35,960 nucleotides of DNA, from positions 1 to 35,960 of the forward strand of contig JAQSWN010000072.1 in NCBI GenBank assembly GCA_029266615.1, in the 5' to 3' direction. Position numbers and translations under genes: made by a program. Positions 1 to 7,357 of this stretch are shown here, piece by piece. How positions within the stretch are numbered: the first letter of the stretch is position 1; each line of letters opens with the position of its first letter. The notes beneath the pieces were generated by a model. It was not told the origin of the DNA and ran no database searches. It saw only the letters and a program-made list of their open reading frames with translations. Origin of the DNA: Polyangiaceae bacterium (GTDB lineage: Bacteria; Myxococcota_A; Polyangia; Polyangiales; Polyangiaceae).

Positions 1-1572
1 GCGCACGGCTTCGGCCTGGTTGGCGAACTTGTTGACGTAGAGGTCCGCCGCCTTCAGGTAGTACTCGGCGCGCTCGGCGGGGTCCGCCACCGCGTCGCCC
101 AAGAGCAGCAAGGTCTTTACGTAGTCGTGAAAACGCTTGGCTGCCTCTTGCTGCGCGAGCTTCTCTTTCAGGTCCGCGATGACAGCGGAGCTGGCTCCGC
201 TCGCAGCGGCCGGGGCGGCGGCGGGGGCCGGGACGGAAGCGGGGGCCACGGAGACGGGAGCGGCCACGGGCTCCGGCTCTACCTCTTCGACCGCGATCGC
301 GACGGGGGGCTCGCTCGGGGGGAGCTCTTCTAGCTCGGCCGCGGGCGGCGCCGAGGGCGTCGCTTCGACGGCGGGCGCCGAAGGCGTCGCTCCTACGGTC
401 GGTGCGGCGACGGGCGCGGCCGGGGGCCTCGCGCTCGGCTGGGAGGGCGCGGCGACGATCTTCTCGCCAATCTGGGCCTCGAACGCGACGAGCGCCGGGT
501 GCTGAGCATCCACGCGCGCCAACCGTTCGAAAAAGCGGCGAGCGCGGATCAAATCCCCACGCTCACGCCAAGACAACAAGCCCGCGTTGGCGAGCAAGTA
601 CGCCGAGCGCGAGTCCAAGCCTGCGCGATCCGAAAGCTCGTCCGCGAGGCGAATGACGGACTCGTAGTCCCCACCCTTGGCACCGTACGTGTCCTTCAGG
701 AACGTGAACGCAGGCTCGAGCGTAGGATCTAGGCGCAGCGCTTCCTCGAAGAGCTGGCCCGCTACCTCCACGTTCTGATGCCGAACGGCCCAACGCGCGG
801 CGAACACGAACCCGAGCGCAGCCTTGGCCGCGCCGTCGCTCACCGACTTGAGGCTCTCGCGCTGCGACTCCAGGATGCGCTCGGTGCGCTCCGTCTCGAC
901 GAGCAGGCCTTCGTAAATCGCAGCGGCTTTGACGTTCGTCGGATCCGCGGCGTAGGCCTGAGCGAGGACGCCCTCGTACTCACCCGGTGCGAAGCGCTTC
1001 GCGACGCGCGCAGCGCGGATGAACGCGTCGGACTTCGCGGCGGCCGAGGACGACTCGTGCGCAGTGCGCAGCAGCTCCCCGACGCGGTCCTGCCAATCTG
1101 AGGCGCTCGCCTGCACGTCCGCCAGGCGCTCGCCGGCGTCCGTCGGGCGGCCTTCTGCGCTCTGAAGCGCTTTCGCGTATGCTTCCGTCGCGCGCTCGTA
1201 GTCACCGAGGTCGCTGAGCACGTCGCCCAGCTCGCGGAATAGCGCCAAGCGCGTCGGGCCGTCTTGCGCGCTCTTCAGCTGTAGCTCGAGCAGCTTCTGA
1301 ACCATGTTCAGCTTGCCGAGCTCCCAGTAGATGTTGCGCGCCTCCCCCAACGCTTCGATGAGCGCAGGGTTCAGCTTGAAGGCGTCTTGAAAGTGCTTGA
1401 GCGCACGCACGCCCTGCAAAAATTGTCCGTACAACAGCCGCCCCAAGCGCAGGTGCAGTGCGGCTTTGACTGTTTGATCCTGGGCCGCGGCCAGGCCCTG
1501 CTCCAGGGCTTCCGCGAGCCCCTGCCAATCGTGGTGGCTCTCTAGCTGTTTCAGACGCTGCTCAAGATCCAT
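1..1572 (-). CDS. Large TPR-repeat protein, 3' end beyond left edge
   Basis: An open frame runs on the minus strand from an ATG at 1572 to the window edge without a stop, so at least 524 residues are present and the C-terminus is missing. It starts MDLEQRLKQLESHHDW and has no signal peptide, so it is probably cytoplasmic. Residues 1-365 are helical TPR-type repeats (for example LGRLLYGQFLQGVRALKHF). Residues about 366-465 are an Ala/Pro/Glu-rich linker with repeated ATPSAP units. A second TPR block then begins (ERAEYYLKAADLYVNKF). TPR arrays are protein-binding scaffolds; no enzymatic motif is visible. Very long TPR proteins are common in myxobacteria. It could be a scaffold for the neighbouring envelope system, but nothing in the sequence shows that. 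Confidence 0.8.
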   Translation of the reverse strand, partial: MDLEQRLKQLESHHDWQGLAEALEQGLAAAQDQTVKAALHLRLGRLLYGQFLQGVRALKHFQDAFKLNPALIEALGEARNIYWELGKLNMVQKLLELQLKSAQDGPTRLALFRELGDVLSDLGDYERATEAYAKALQSAEGRPTDAGERLADVQASASDWQDRVGELLRTAHESSSAAAKSDAFIRAARVAKRFAPGEYEGVLAQAYAADPTNVKAAAIYEGLLVETERTERILESQRESLKSVSDGAAKAALGFVFAARWAVRHQNVEVAGQLFEEALRLDPTLEPAFTFLKDTYGAKGGDYESVIRLADELSDRAGLDSRSAYLLANAGLLSWRERGDLIRARRFFERLARVDAQHPALVAFEAQIGEKIVAAPSQPSARPPAAPVAAPTVGATPSAPAVEATPSAPPAAELEELPPSEPPVAIAVEEVEPEPVAAPVSVAPASVPAPAAAPAAASGASSAVIADLKEKLAQQEAAKRFHDYVKTLLLLGDAVADPAERAEYYLKAADLYVNKFANQAEAVR

Positions 1573-1806
1573 GCTGCTGCCTCGGACAAGCTACATAGAG
1601 CGAAGCTCGCGCTGCTACTTTTGCGACGCGAGCCTCGGTTCCATCGACGTTCATTCCCGTGCCATGGGACGGCCTGCGCCGCCCTACTCCGCCGAACCCC
1701 TGCTCGACGGAGCCTTCCTCCACTCGGTGGTGGAGAGCGTTACCAGTCAGCGCATTGTGCTGCCCCGGCAACCTCGTGACCTCTTTGGTGATGCGCGCTC
1801 CGCCGT

Positions 1807-2724
1807 TCACTGACCCAACTTTTGGATCAACGAGGCCGTCTGCTCGCACTGCTCTTTCCACTTCGCCGAATTGCCGCTACGGCAAGTGCGCTTCTGGAAC
1901 TGGTTCAGCAGACGCAGGGCCTTCTCCTTCTGGGGGGGCTCCATTGCGGCGTAGGTGCTGCCGAGGTTGAAGGCGGCGTCGGGGTGGGAGTCCTCACCCA
2001 CGAACTGCTCTGCCTTCTCGACCGCCGCTAGCTGGGCCGCGGAGTCTCCGCGGAGCTGAGCCGCGTTCGCCGCCAAGATGCACATGCCGTACAGGGCGCT
2101 GTTGTTCTTGGGTCCGGGGGGAACCACCTTGAGCCCCTCGCCAGTGACCTGCTCGGCCTCCTTGAAGAGCTTGTACGTGATGTAGAGCTCGGCGAGCGGC
2201 GGGTAGAAGAAGCCCTTGGTCGAGTCGTGCTCGATGGCCTTGGTGTAGTTCTCCACCGCCGACTGCTCGTCGTTCGTGTACTGATAGGCTTCGCCGAGCA
2301 GGTGGTAACACTCGGCCAGGTTCGGGTCCTTCTCCACGCACTTCTTGAGCGGCTCTTTCGCCTGCTCGTACGCGTCGGGGTTGCCGCCTTCGGCCTGCAT
2401 GATGAGCGCGTTGCCACGCTTGAACCAGTAGTTCGCAAAGTCCGGCGCGACCTGGACGGCGCGCGACAGCGTGGAGGCCGTCTTCTCCCAGTCTTCCTTC
2501 TTCTCGTACGCGACGGCGAGCTTCCACAGAATGACGTGGTTGGTCGGGTCCAGTTGAACCGCCTGCTCGTACTTTTGAATCGCACCCTCGACGTTGACCT
2601 TGACGGCTTGGTCACCCTCGATAGCGAGGTTCACGGCCTCGATGTGATCACGGCTGCACGCGCTGAGCGCGCCGGACAAGCCGATAGAAACGAGACCAAC
2701 CTTCAGTAGCTTTTGGAGTGTCAT
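1807..2724 (-). CDS. TPR-repeat outer-membrane lipoprotein
   Basis: A 305-residue protein. I chose the ATG at 2724 because an AGAGGA ribosome site lies 9 nt upstream; an ATG three codons earlier sits directly on that site. The N-terminus (MTLQKLLKVGLVSIGLSG) is a lipoprotein signal ending in the lipobox LSAC with Cys at residue 23, and Ser at +2 suggests outer-membrane sorting. Residues about 35-300 are TPR units (KYEQAVQLDPTN, YWFKRGNALIMQAEGG, AVENYTKAIEHD). The C-terminus carries two extra Cys. The frame stays open upstream to 3174, but that extension has no coding character. It lies on the same strand as the glt-like operon but behind that operon's terminator, so it is probably transcribed separately. 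It resembles periplasmic TPR adaptors in general; specific function unknown. Confidence 0.85.
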   Translation of the reverse strand: MTLQKLLKVGLVSIGLSGALSACSRDHIEAVNLAIEGDQAVKVNVEGAIQKYEQAVQLDPTNHVILWKLAVAYEKKEDWEKTASTLSRAVQVAPDFANYWFKRGNALIMQAEGGNPDAYEQAKEPLKKCVEKDPNLAECYHLLGEAYQYTNDEQSAVENYTKAIEHDSTKGFFYPPLAELYITYKLFKEAEQVTGEGLKVVPPGPKNNSALYGMCILAANAAQLRGDSAAQLAAVEKAEQFVGEDSHPDAAFNLGSTYAAMEPPQKEKALRLLNQFQKRTCRSGNSAKWKEQCEQTASLIQKLGQ

Positions 2725-3214
2725 CGCGGGCATTCCTCTATGTGACGCAATCTCGGAGCGACGAGCCACGTGCTGGAGCTGACCGTGGGCCGCCAAACGC
2801 AGAACTTCGAGCGACTCGATTCTGAGGCGAACCCGCCTCGATCCGGGGCGATTTCCGGACCATGAGAGAGGGCCGAGCATAGGCGGACGCAGCCCATGGA
2901 GTAAAGCCGCATCGTAATCGAAAAATAGCGGCGGTCCGTCGCTTGCTGCCCCATACCGCTCGCGGGTCGTCGGCGCTCGCGGCCTCACAACGCTCACTGG
3001 CTCGCGGCCTAGGATAGCAATCGCAGACTCCGTCTCCTCGAGCAACCTGAACGTTTCGAATACGCGCGGCGCGCACTTCAATCGCGAGCCCGCCACGGAT
3101 CGTCGCGCAGCGCGAACACCTACATGCAAGCGCTGAGATACCGAGCCATCCGCGTGCGCGACGCGACTAGCCACTCGGCTAGGCGAGCGACGGCGAGGCA
3201 GTAGAGGCGAAGCG
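2725..3214. other. Intergenic stretch without a convincing gene
   Basis: About 490 bases between the TPR lipoprotein and the terminator of the FHA gene. Short frames exist on the minus strand (for example 2738-3076), but they have irregular composition, no ribosome site and no recognisable protein. An A/T-richer patch near 2917-2932 could belong to a promoter for the downstream lipoprotein gene, but I found no good -35/-10 pair. Confidence 0.5.
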
Positions 3215-3259
3215 AGACAAAAAGCGAACGGCGCGTCCGGGTGACACCCGGCACGCGCC
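3215..3259 (-). terminator. Intrinsic terminator of the glt-like operon
   Basis: A near-perfect GC-rich hairpin at 3230-3259 (GGCGCGT/CCGGGT pairing with ACCCGG/ACGCGCC, one unpaired C) is followed on the minus strand by GTTCGCTTTTTGTC. It lies 22 bases past the stop codon of the FHA/TonB-like gene and closes that transcription unit. Confidence 0.85.
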
Positions 3260-3281
3260 GTCAGCTAGTCCGCGCGAGGTA

Positions 3282-5279
3282 TCAGCCCGGTGCGAGCATG
3301 ATCGGGTAGACGACGGTTACGATGCCGCCTTCGGGCTGCGGAAAGCTCAGGCCGTAGAAGGCCGAGATAACGCAGCTGACCACGCCGCTGTCCGGCAGAT
3401 CCGACCCGCCGTTCGACACGTTCGAGACGGCGCCGTCGCGACCGATGACGAACCGCGCCGAGACGCGCCCTTCCAAGTTCGGGTTACGGCCGAGGCCCTG
3501 CTCGTAACACATACGGAAGCGACCGTAGTTCTGGCGCACGATGCGCTGGATGACTTCCGGCGGGAGACGGCCGCTGACGGTCGTCGCACCCATGCGCACC
3601 TTCGGCGCCTTGGTCTGATGCGAGCCGCCTAGACGGCCGTGGCCAGCGCCGAAGCCCTGACCGGTGCCGACGCCGGCGCCGTGACCCAGGGTACCGATGT
3701 TACCGAGGCCGATACCTTCGCCGCGGCCACCGCCGCCCTCGCCGATACCGGAGAGGCCGAGACCGCCGGCGCCGAATGCGTCGCCAATCTCGTCGCCCCA
3801 CATGTTGCCGCGAGCGCTAATCTCGTCCGAGCCGAGCGAAGTGTCGCGGCCCCACGGCGCCGTCGGGGCGTTCGGGTCACCGGCGGCGCCCGTGTTGAGC
3901 AGACCGATCATGCCGAACTCGGTCGCCTCGCGCAGAGCCGCTTGGCGGGCGAGATGCATGTCCTGATTGTCCTTGGGACCTGCAACCGCGTAACGCTTGT
4001 TGGTGGCCTTGGTCGTGGGGTTACCCATCGACCCTTCCTCGCCCTTGGCGCGAGTACCGGTGCCGCCTTCTTTGTTGTCCGAGTTGTCCTGGACGACCTC
4101 GGCCTCTTTCTCTTCCTGCTCACGTTCGGCCGCTGCCTTCAGGTACTGCTGCATCAAGTACAGCGCGTCCTTGTCGAGCTCTTCATCGTCCGTGAGGCCC
4201 ATGGGCGGGACGAAGAAGGCCATCGCCGCGAGCAAGCCGCCGATGGTGAGGAACGAGAGGCCGAAGTACATGGCCACACCCCAGTCGAAGCTGGTTGCGA
4301 CGCCGTGCTTGAGCGGCTTGCCGGCGTTCACCGCCGCCACCTGGAACACGAAGTCTCCAAGCTCGATGCGAGCCTTGGCGCCGCCCGGGAGCGAGAGCTG
4401 ATGACCGCCAGAGAGCTCCGCGCTCGGTTGCGCGCGAGCGCGAGCCTCGTCCAGCGACATCTTCGGCTGGCCGGGGATCTCCACCGAGCCGCGGGCGTTC
4501 GGCGGGATAACCACCGCGACGGAAGCGCGGTCTCCGACGACGACCGGCAGGCGCGTGGTGCCGAGGCGCTCGCTCGGGATGAAGAAGTCGCAGGCGAAGT
4601 TCTTCCCCTGCTCCTCACCCACGTAGAAGTTGCGCGGCGGCGTTAGGTGCGAGACGTGCAGCACGTTCGTGCCCCAGAGCACCATCACTTCGACGGACGC
4701 GAGGTGCGCGACCTCGACCTCGTCCGGCGCGACGTCGGGGCCGCTCTTCACCATCGTGTAGGTGTAGGTCCCGGGAGCCGCGTCGTCGGCCACGTGCATA
4801 GCCTGCGCGTGCCGTTGCGCGGCCGCTCCGGCTGCAAACGGGTTGCTCGCCGTGGCGAACGGATTGCTCGAAGCCGCGAAGGGGCTCGAAGCGCCGGCCG
4901 CGGCAAAGGGGTTGGGCGCGGCCGCAAACGGCGGCGGCGCGGGCGGAGCGGGAGCCGCGAGCTCGGCGCCAGCAGCGTCCGCACGCTCCAGCACGATGGT
5001 CGTGGTGCCCACCTGAATCTGGTCGCCGACGTGGAGCTTGCACTTGTTGACGCGCGCGCCGTTCACCATCGTCCCCGGCTCGTTGCCGAGATCGATGAGG
5101 GTGATGTCCTCGGGTCCAGCGACTTCAATCACCGCGTGCATGCGCGACGCGAGCTCGTCGTCCACGCGCAAGTGGCTCTTGGGATCCTTGCCTACCTTGA
5201 CGATGTCCTGCGTCACCGTCTCGCGGCGCGTCAGTTGGTCGGCTTGGTAGAGCGCAAACGTTAGAACAGCCTTTGCCAT
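3282..5279 (-). CDS. gltG: FHA - transmembrane - TonB-like (AgmX/PglI C-terminal) protein, GltG/NfsG-like
   Basis: A 665-residue inner-membrane protein. Residues about 20-97 form an FHA domain (VGKDPKSHLRVDDELASRMH, later NEPGTMVNG), which binds phosphothreonine on the cytoplasmic side. Residues 115-153 are a linker with repeated NPFA/SPFA units. A beta-rich region follows, then one transmembrane helix at about 333-357. A charged and Gly-rich periplasmic stretch (to about 565) leads to a C-terminal TonB-like domain at about 570-665 with the family signature around QNYGRFRMCYEQGL and two conserved Cys. This domain order is that of M. xanthus GltG (PglI)/NfsG, which links a TolQR-type motor to periplasmic partners. 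It is the last gene of the cluster, 71 bases after the small exported protein. The general family is certain; the glt versus nfs assignment is by architecture and gene order. Confidence 0.85.
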   Translation of the reverse strand: MAKAVLTFALYQADQLTRRETVTQDIVKVGKDPKSHLRVDDELASRMHAVIEVAGPEDITLIDLGNEPGTMVNGARVNKCKLHVGDQIQVGTTTIVLERADAAGAELAAPAPPAPPPFAAAPNPFAAAGASSPFAASSNPFATASNPFAAGAAAQRHAQAMHVADDAAPGTYTYTMVKSGPDVAPDEVEVAHLASVEVMVLWGTNVLHVSHLTPPRNFYVGEEQGKNFACDFFIPSERLGTTRLPVVVGDRASVAVVIPPNARGSVEIPGQPKMSLDEARARAQPSAELSGGHQLSLPGGAKARIELGDFVFQVAAVNAGKPLKHGVATSFDWGVAMYFGLSFLTIGGLLAAMAFFVPPMGLTDDEELDKDALYLMQQYLKAAAEREQEEKEAEVVQDNSDNKEGGTGTRAKGEEGSMGNPTTKATNKRYAVAGPKDNQDMHLARQAALREATEFGMIGLLNTGAAGDPNAPTAPWGRDTSLGSDEISARGNMWGDEIGDAFGAGGLGLSGIGEGGGGRGEGIGLGNIGTLGHGAGVGTGQGFGAGHGRLGGSHQTKAPKVRMGATTVSGRLPPEVIQRIVRQNYGRFRMCYEQGLGRNPNLEGRVSARFVIGRDGAVSNVSNGGSDLPDSGVVSCVISAFYGLSFPQPEGGIVTVVYPIMLAPG

Positions 5280-5350
5280 CTTGCTTTTCTCAGTATCGGT
5301 AGTGGGGAGCGAACGATTGGAGGTCGGCTTGCTTCAGAGGCAGAGACGAA

Positions 5351-5617
5351 TCAGAGGTTTTCGACAGACTTGAGCATCTCGTCCACGAACTGGATGCGCG
5401 GGCGAATCAGCGTCGTACGAGCGGCGCGCGGACGAACGCGAATGGTCGCGTCGTTCGGGCCGAAGCCGCCGGCGCTCAGGGGGTCGTCGTCGAACTCGTA
5501 GCCGTAGCCATCGCCCTTGTCCCCGGCTGCCTTGTCCTGCGCCAGCGCAGCACCCGATGCCATGAACGTGGTCAAACCTACTGCCACAGAGAGAACCCGA
5601 ATGCGCTTCGACACCAT
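5351..5617 (-). CDS. Small exported protein in the GltF/NfsF slot
   Basis: An 88-residue protein. The start at 5617 is set by a strong GAGGAGG ribosome site 5 nt upstream; the frame opens eight codons earlier without one. Residues 1-26 are a classic signal peptide (basic MVSKRIR, hydrophobic core, ALA cleavage before QDKAAG). The mature part of about 60 residues is acidic at first (YGYEFDDDPLSAGG), then Arg-rich (IRVRPRAARTTLIRPR), and ends in a short amphipathic segment. I recognise no domain. It sits between the GltE-like lipoprotein and the GltG-like gene, the position of gltF/nfsF in Myxococcus, but I cannot confirm homology. It has its own likely promoter at 5659-5688 and is probably cotranscribed with gltG. 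Confidence 0.8.
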   Translation of the reverse strand: MVSKRIRVLSVAVGLTTFMASGAALAQDKAAGDKGDGYGYEFDDDPLSAGGFGPNDATIRVRPRAARTTLIRPRIQFVDEMLKSVENL

Positions 5618-5658
5618 TACAGCCTCCTCAAACTTTTCCACGAAACAGTTACAGCCTC

Positions 5659-5688
5659 ATTGTACCGGTCGGCGGCCCGCGCCGTCAA
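5659..5688 (-). promoter_or_regulatory. Sigma-70-type promoter inside the glt-like cluster
   Basis: On the minus strand TTGACG (5688-5683), an 18-base spacer and TACAAT (5664-5659) make a near-consensus housekeeping promoter. The predicted start lies about 35 bases upstream of the small exported protein's ATG. It would let the last two genes be transcribed independently of the three TPR genes before them. Confidence 0.65.
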
Positions 5689-5709
5689 TCGCCCAGCACT
5701 GAAATTCGA

Positions 5710-5758
5710 GGAACTCACGAGAGCCGCTGACGAGACAGCGGCCCCTCGTGAGAGTTCC
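5710..5758 (-). terminator. Long two-part intergenic hairpin after gltE-like gene
   Basis: Starting 18 bases past the gltE-like stop codon is a 49-base hairpin. Its outer stem GGAACT/CACGAG pairs with CTCGTG/AGTTCC (two-base bulge) and its inner stem GCCGCTG pairs with CAGCGGC. There is no strong T-run after it on the minus strand (only ATTTC). It may be a weak terminator, an attenuator or an mRNA-stabilising 3' structure for the upstream TPR genes. Confidence 0.55.
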
Positions 5759-5776
5759 AGGATTTCTTTCCCTATG

Positions 5777-7357
5777 TCACTTTTTGCCAGCAGGCGCTGC
5801 GGGAGCAGGAGCCTTACCGCCAGCTGCTGGTGGAGCAGCCTTGTCTGCGGGTGCCGGAGCAGCGGCCTTGTCGGCAGCGGCCTTGTCGGCAGCAGCCTTG
5901 TCGGCCTCGGCCTTCGCGGCAGCCTCTTGCTCCTTGGCCGCCTTCTCCGCTTCCGCCGCGTCCTTCTCGGCTTGCGCGCCTTCCCGGATGAACTTGATGG
6001 TGTCGTCGATGTCCGTGCTGCGCTCCTTCGAGCGCTTCACGGCGTCGGTGAACTCGCCACCGTCACCGGCTTTGGCCACGAAGTCGCGGTACTGCTTCGC
6101 CGCCTGCTCGAGCGCGGGAATCGCGTTCGGGCCCGCGGCGCGCTTCGCCTTGAACTCGTGCGTGAGGATGGCCTCGTTGTAGTAGGTCTCCGCGCGCGTG
6201 CCATCGAGCTTCTTGGCCGCTTCCAGCTCGGCCTGAGCGGCGGCGACCATCTTCTCCCAGTTGCCGTCGTTGATCTGCCCACGCAGCGCGAGGGCGAGCC
6301 CCAGGTGGGCTTCGAACTCGTTGGGACGCAGCTTGAGCGCGTCGCGGTACGCCTTCTCCGCCTCTTCGTAGCCACGGAACGACAGGCTGACCGCCGCGTA
6401 GTTCATGTGGGCTTCGAAGAACTTGGAGTCGAGCTGGCGAGCGCGTCCGAAGCTCTTCACCGCGCCGTTGAAGTTCTTCAACTGCACCTGGATGAGCCCG
6501 GTCGTGTTGTGAATCGGCGCGTAGTTCGGGTTCTTACGCTGCGCTTGCGAGGCCACGAGCGCGGCGAGGTCGAGCTGTTGTTCGTCCACGTCCACGCCCT
6601 TGACGCCGGACACTTCCATGCCGCGGCGACCGCGACGACCCTTCTTCGCCGACGCGCCGGCCTTGGCCTTCGCCTGCTCGAGGTAATACACCGCGAGCTG
6701 GTTGAAAGCGGGCATGTAGCTGTCGTCGATGGCGAGCGCGCGCTGCAGGTTGCGCTGCGCGCGCTCCAGGTCGTTCTTGCCGTCGCCGTCCGCTTGATCG
6801 CTCCCCCGCTCCATCTGCAGCGCGGCGAGCGCGACCAGACCTTCCACGTTCTGGAACTTTGCGTCGCGAATGATCTGATCGAGCTTGCTGATCGTGCCGT
6901 CGATGTCGCCCGACTTTTGGAAGTCGTACAAGGCGAGCTGGGCTTTGGCGCGGTGGAAGCCGCTGTCCGCCTTGAGCGTGTCCTCGAACTTGCTGCGAGC
7001 CTCGGCGTCCTTACCGCAGCGCTGGTAAGCCAGCCCTGCGTTGTAAATGGCCTCCGGGAACTCCGCGCGTGCGTCCGACTTTTGCGTGCTGGCCGCCTTC
7101 GCGAAGGCGTCCGCCACGCTCGAGCAGCTGGCTTCGGCCCAGTCCTGCTTCTTGTCGTGCTCGACGAACTGCTCGAGCGCCGCGTCGTAGGTCGCGGCCG
7201 CCTCTTTGCTCACGCTGACGTTGCCGGCGCCCTTCTTCCCGCTGTCCTTGTCGGGCGAGAGCACCGGTTTGCCGTCCTTACCGATGGCTCCCCCGCCGCA
7301 CGCAACGAGCGACGCCGAGAGCCCCACGAGCGCGATACCGAAAAACCGCGTCATCAT
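5777..7357 (-). CDS. gltE: TPR lipoprotein, GltE/NfsE-like (AglT type)
   Basis: A 526-residue lipoprotein. Its start overlaps the stop of the upstream gene (TGATGATG, so ATG at 7357 or 7354; a GTG at 7360 is also in frame), which implies translational coupling. The signal MMTRFFGIALVGLSASLVAC has lipobox LVAC with Cys at about residue 20. Residues about 55-440 are TPR units (AIYNAGLAYQRCGKDAEARSKF, RNLQRALAIDDSYMPAFNQLAVYYLEQ, KSFGRARQLDSKFFEAHMNYAAV). The last 75 residues are a low-complexity Ala/Lys/Glu/Pro tail with repeated ADKAA units. Its size, lipobox and place between the giant TPR gene and the FHA gene match AglT (GltE) of M. xanthus, a periplasmic/outer-membrane part of the gliding machine. 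TPR lipoprotein is secure; the orthology is inferred. Confidence 0.85.
   Translation of the reverse strand: MMTRFFGIALVGLSASLVACGGGAIGKDGKPVLSPDKDSGKKGAGNVSVSKEAAATYDAALEQFVEHDKKQDWAEASCSSVADAFAKAASTQKSDARAEFPEAIYNAGLAYQRCGKDAEARSKFEDTLKADSGFHRAKAQLALYDFQKSGDIDGTISKLDQIIRDAKFQNVEGLVALAALQMERGSDQADGDGKNDLERAQRNLQRALAIDDSYMPAFNQLAVYYLEQAKAKAGASAKKGRRGRRGMEVSGVKGVDVDEQQLDLAALVASQAQRKNPNYAPIHNTTGLIQVQLKNFNGAVKSFGRARQLDSKFFEAHMNYAAVSLSFRGYEEAEKAYRDALKLRPNEFEAHLGLALALRGQINDGNWEKMVAAAQAELEAAKKLDGTRAETYYNEAILTHEFKAKRAAGPNAIPALEQAAKQYRDFVAKAGDGGEFTDAVKRSKERSTDIDDTIKFIREGAQAEKDAAEAEKAAKEQEAAAKAEADKAAADKAAADKAAAPAPADKAAPPAAGGKAPAPAAPAGKK

Noticed and set aside
1605..1633. Inverted repeat GCTCGCG/CGCGAGC upstream of the left-edge TPR gene
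   Set aside because: Long 15-base loop and no T-run; too weak to call a terminator or operator.
2725..3174. N-terminal extension of the TPR lipoprotein frame
   Set aside because: The lipoprotein signal begins at 2724 with its own ribosome site; the upstream 150 codons show no protein-like composition.
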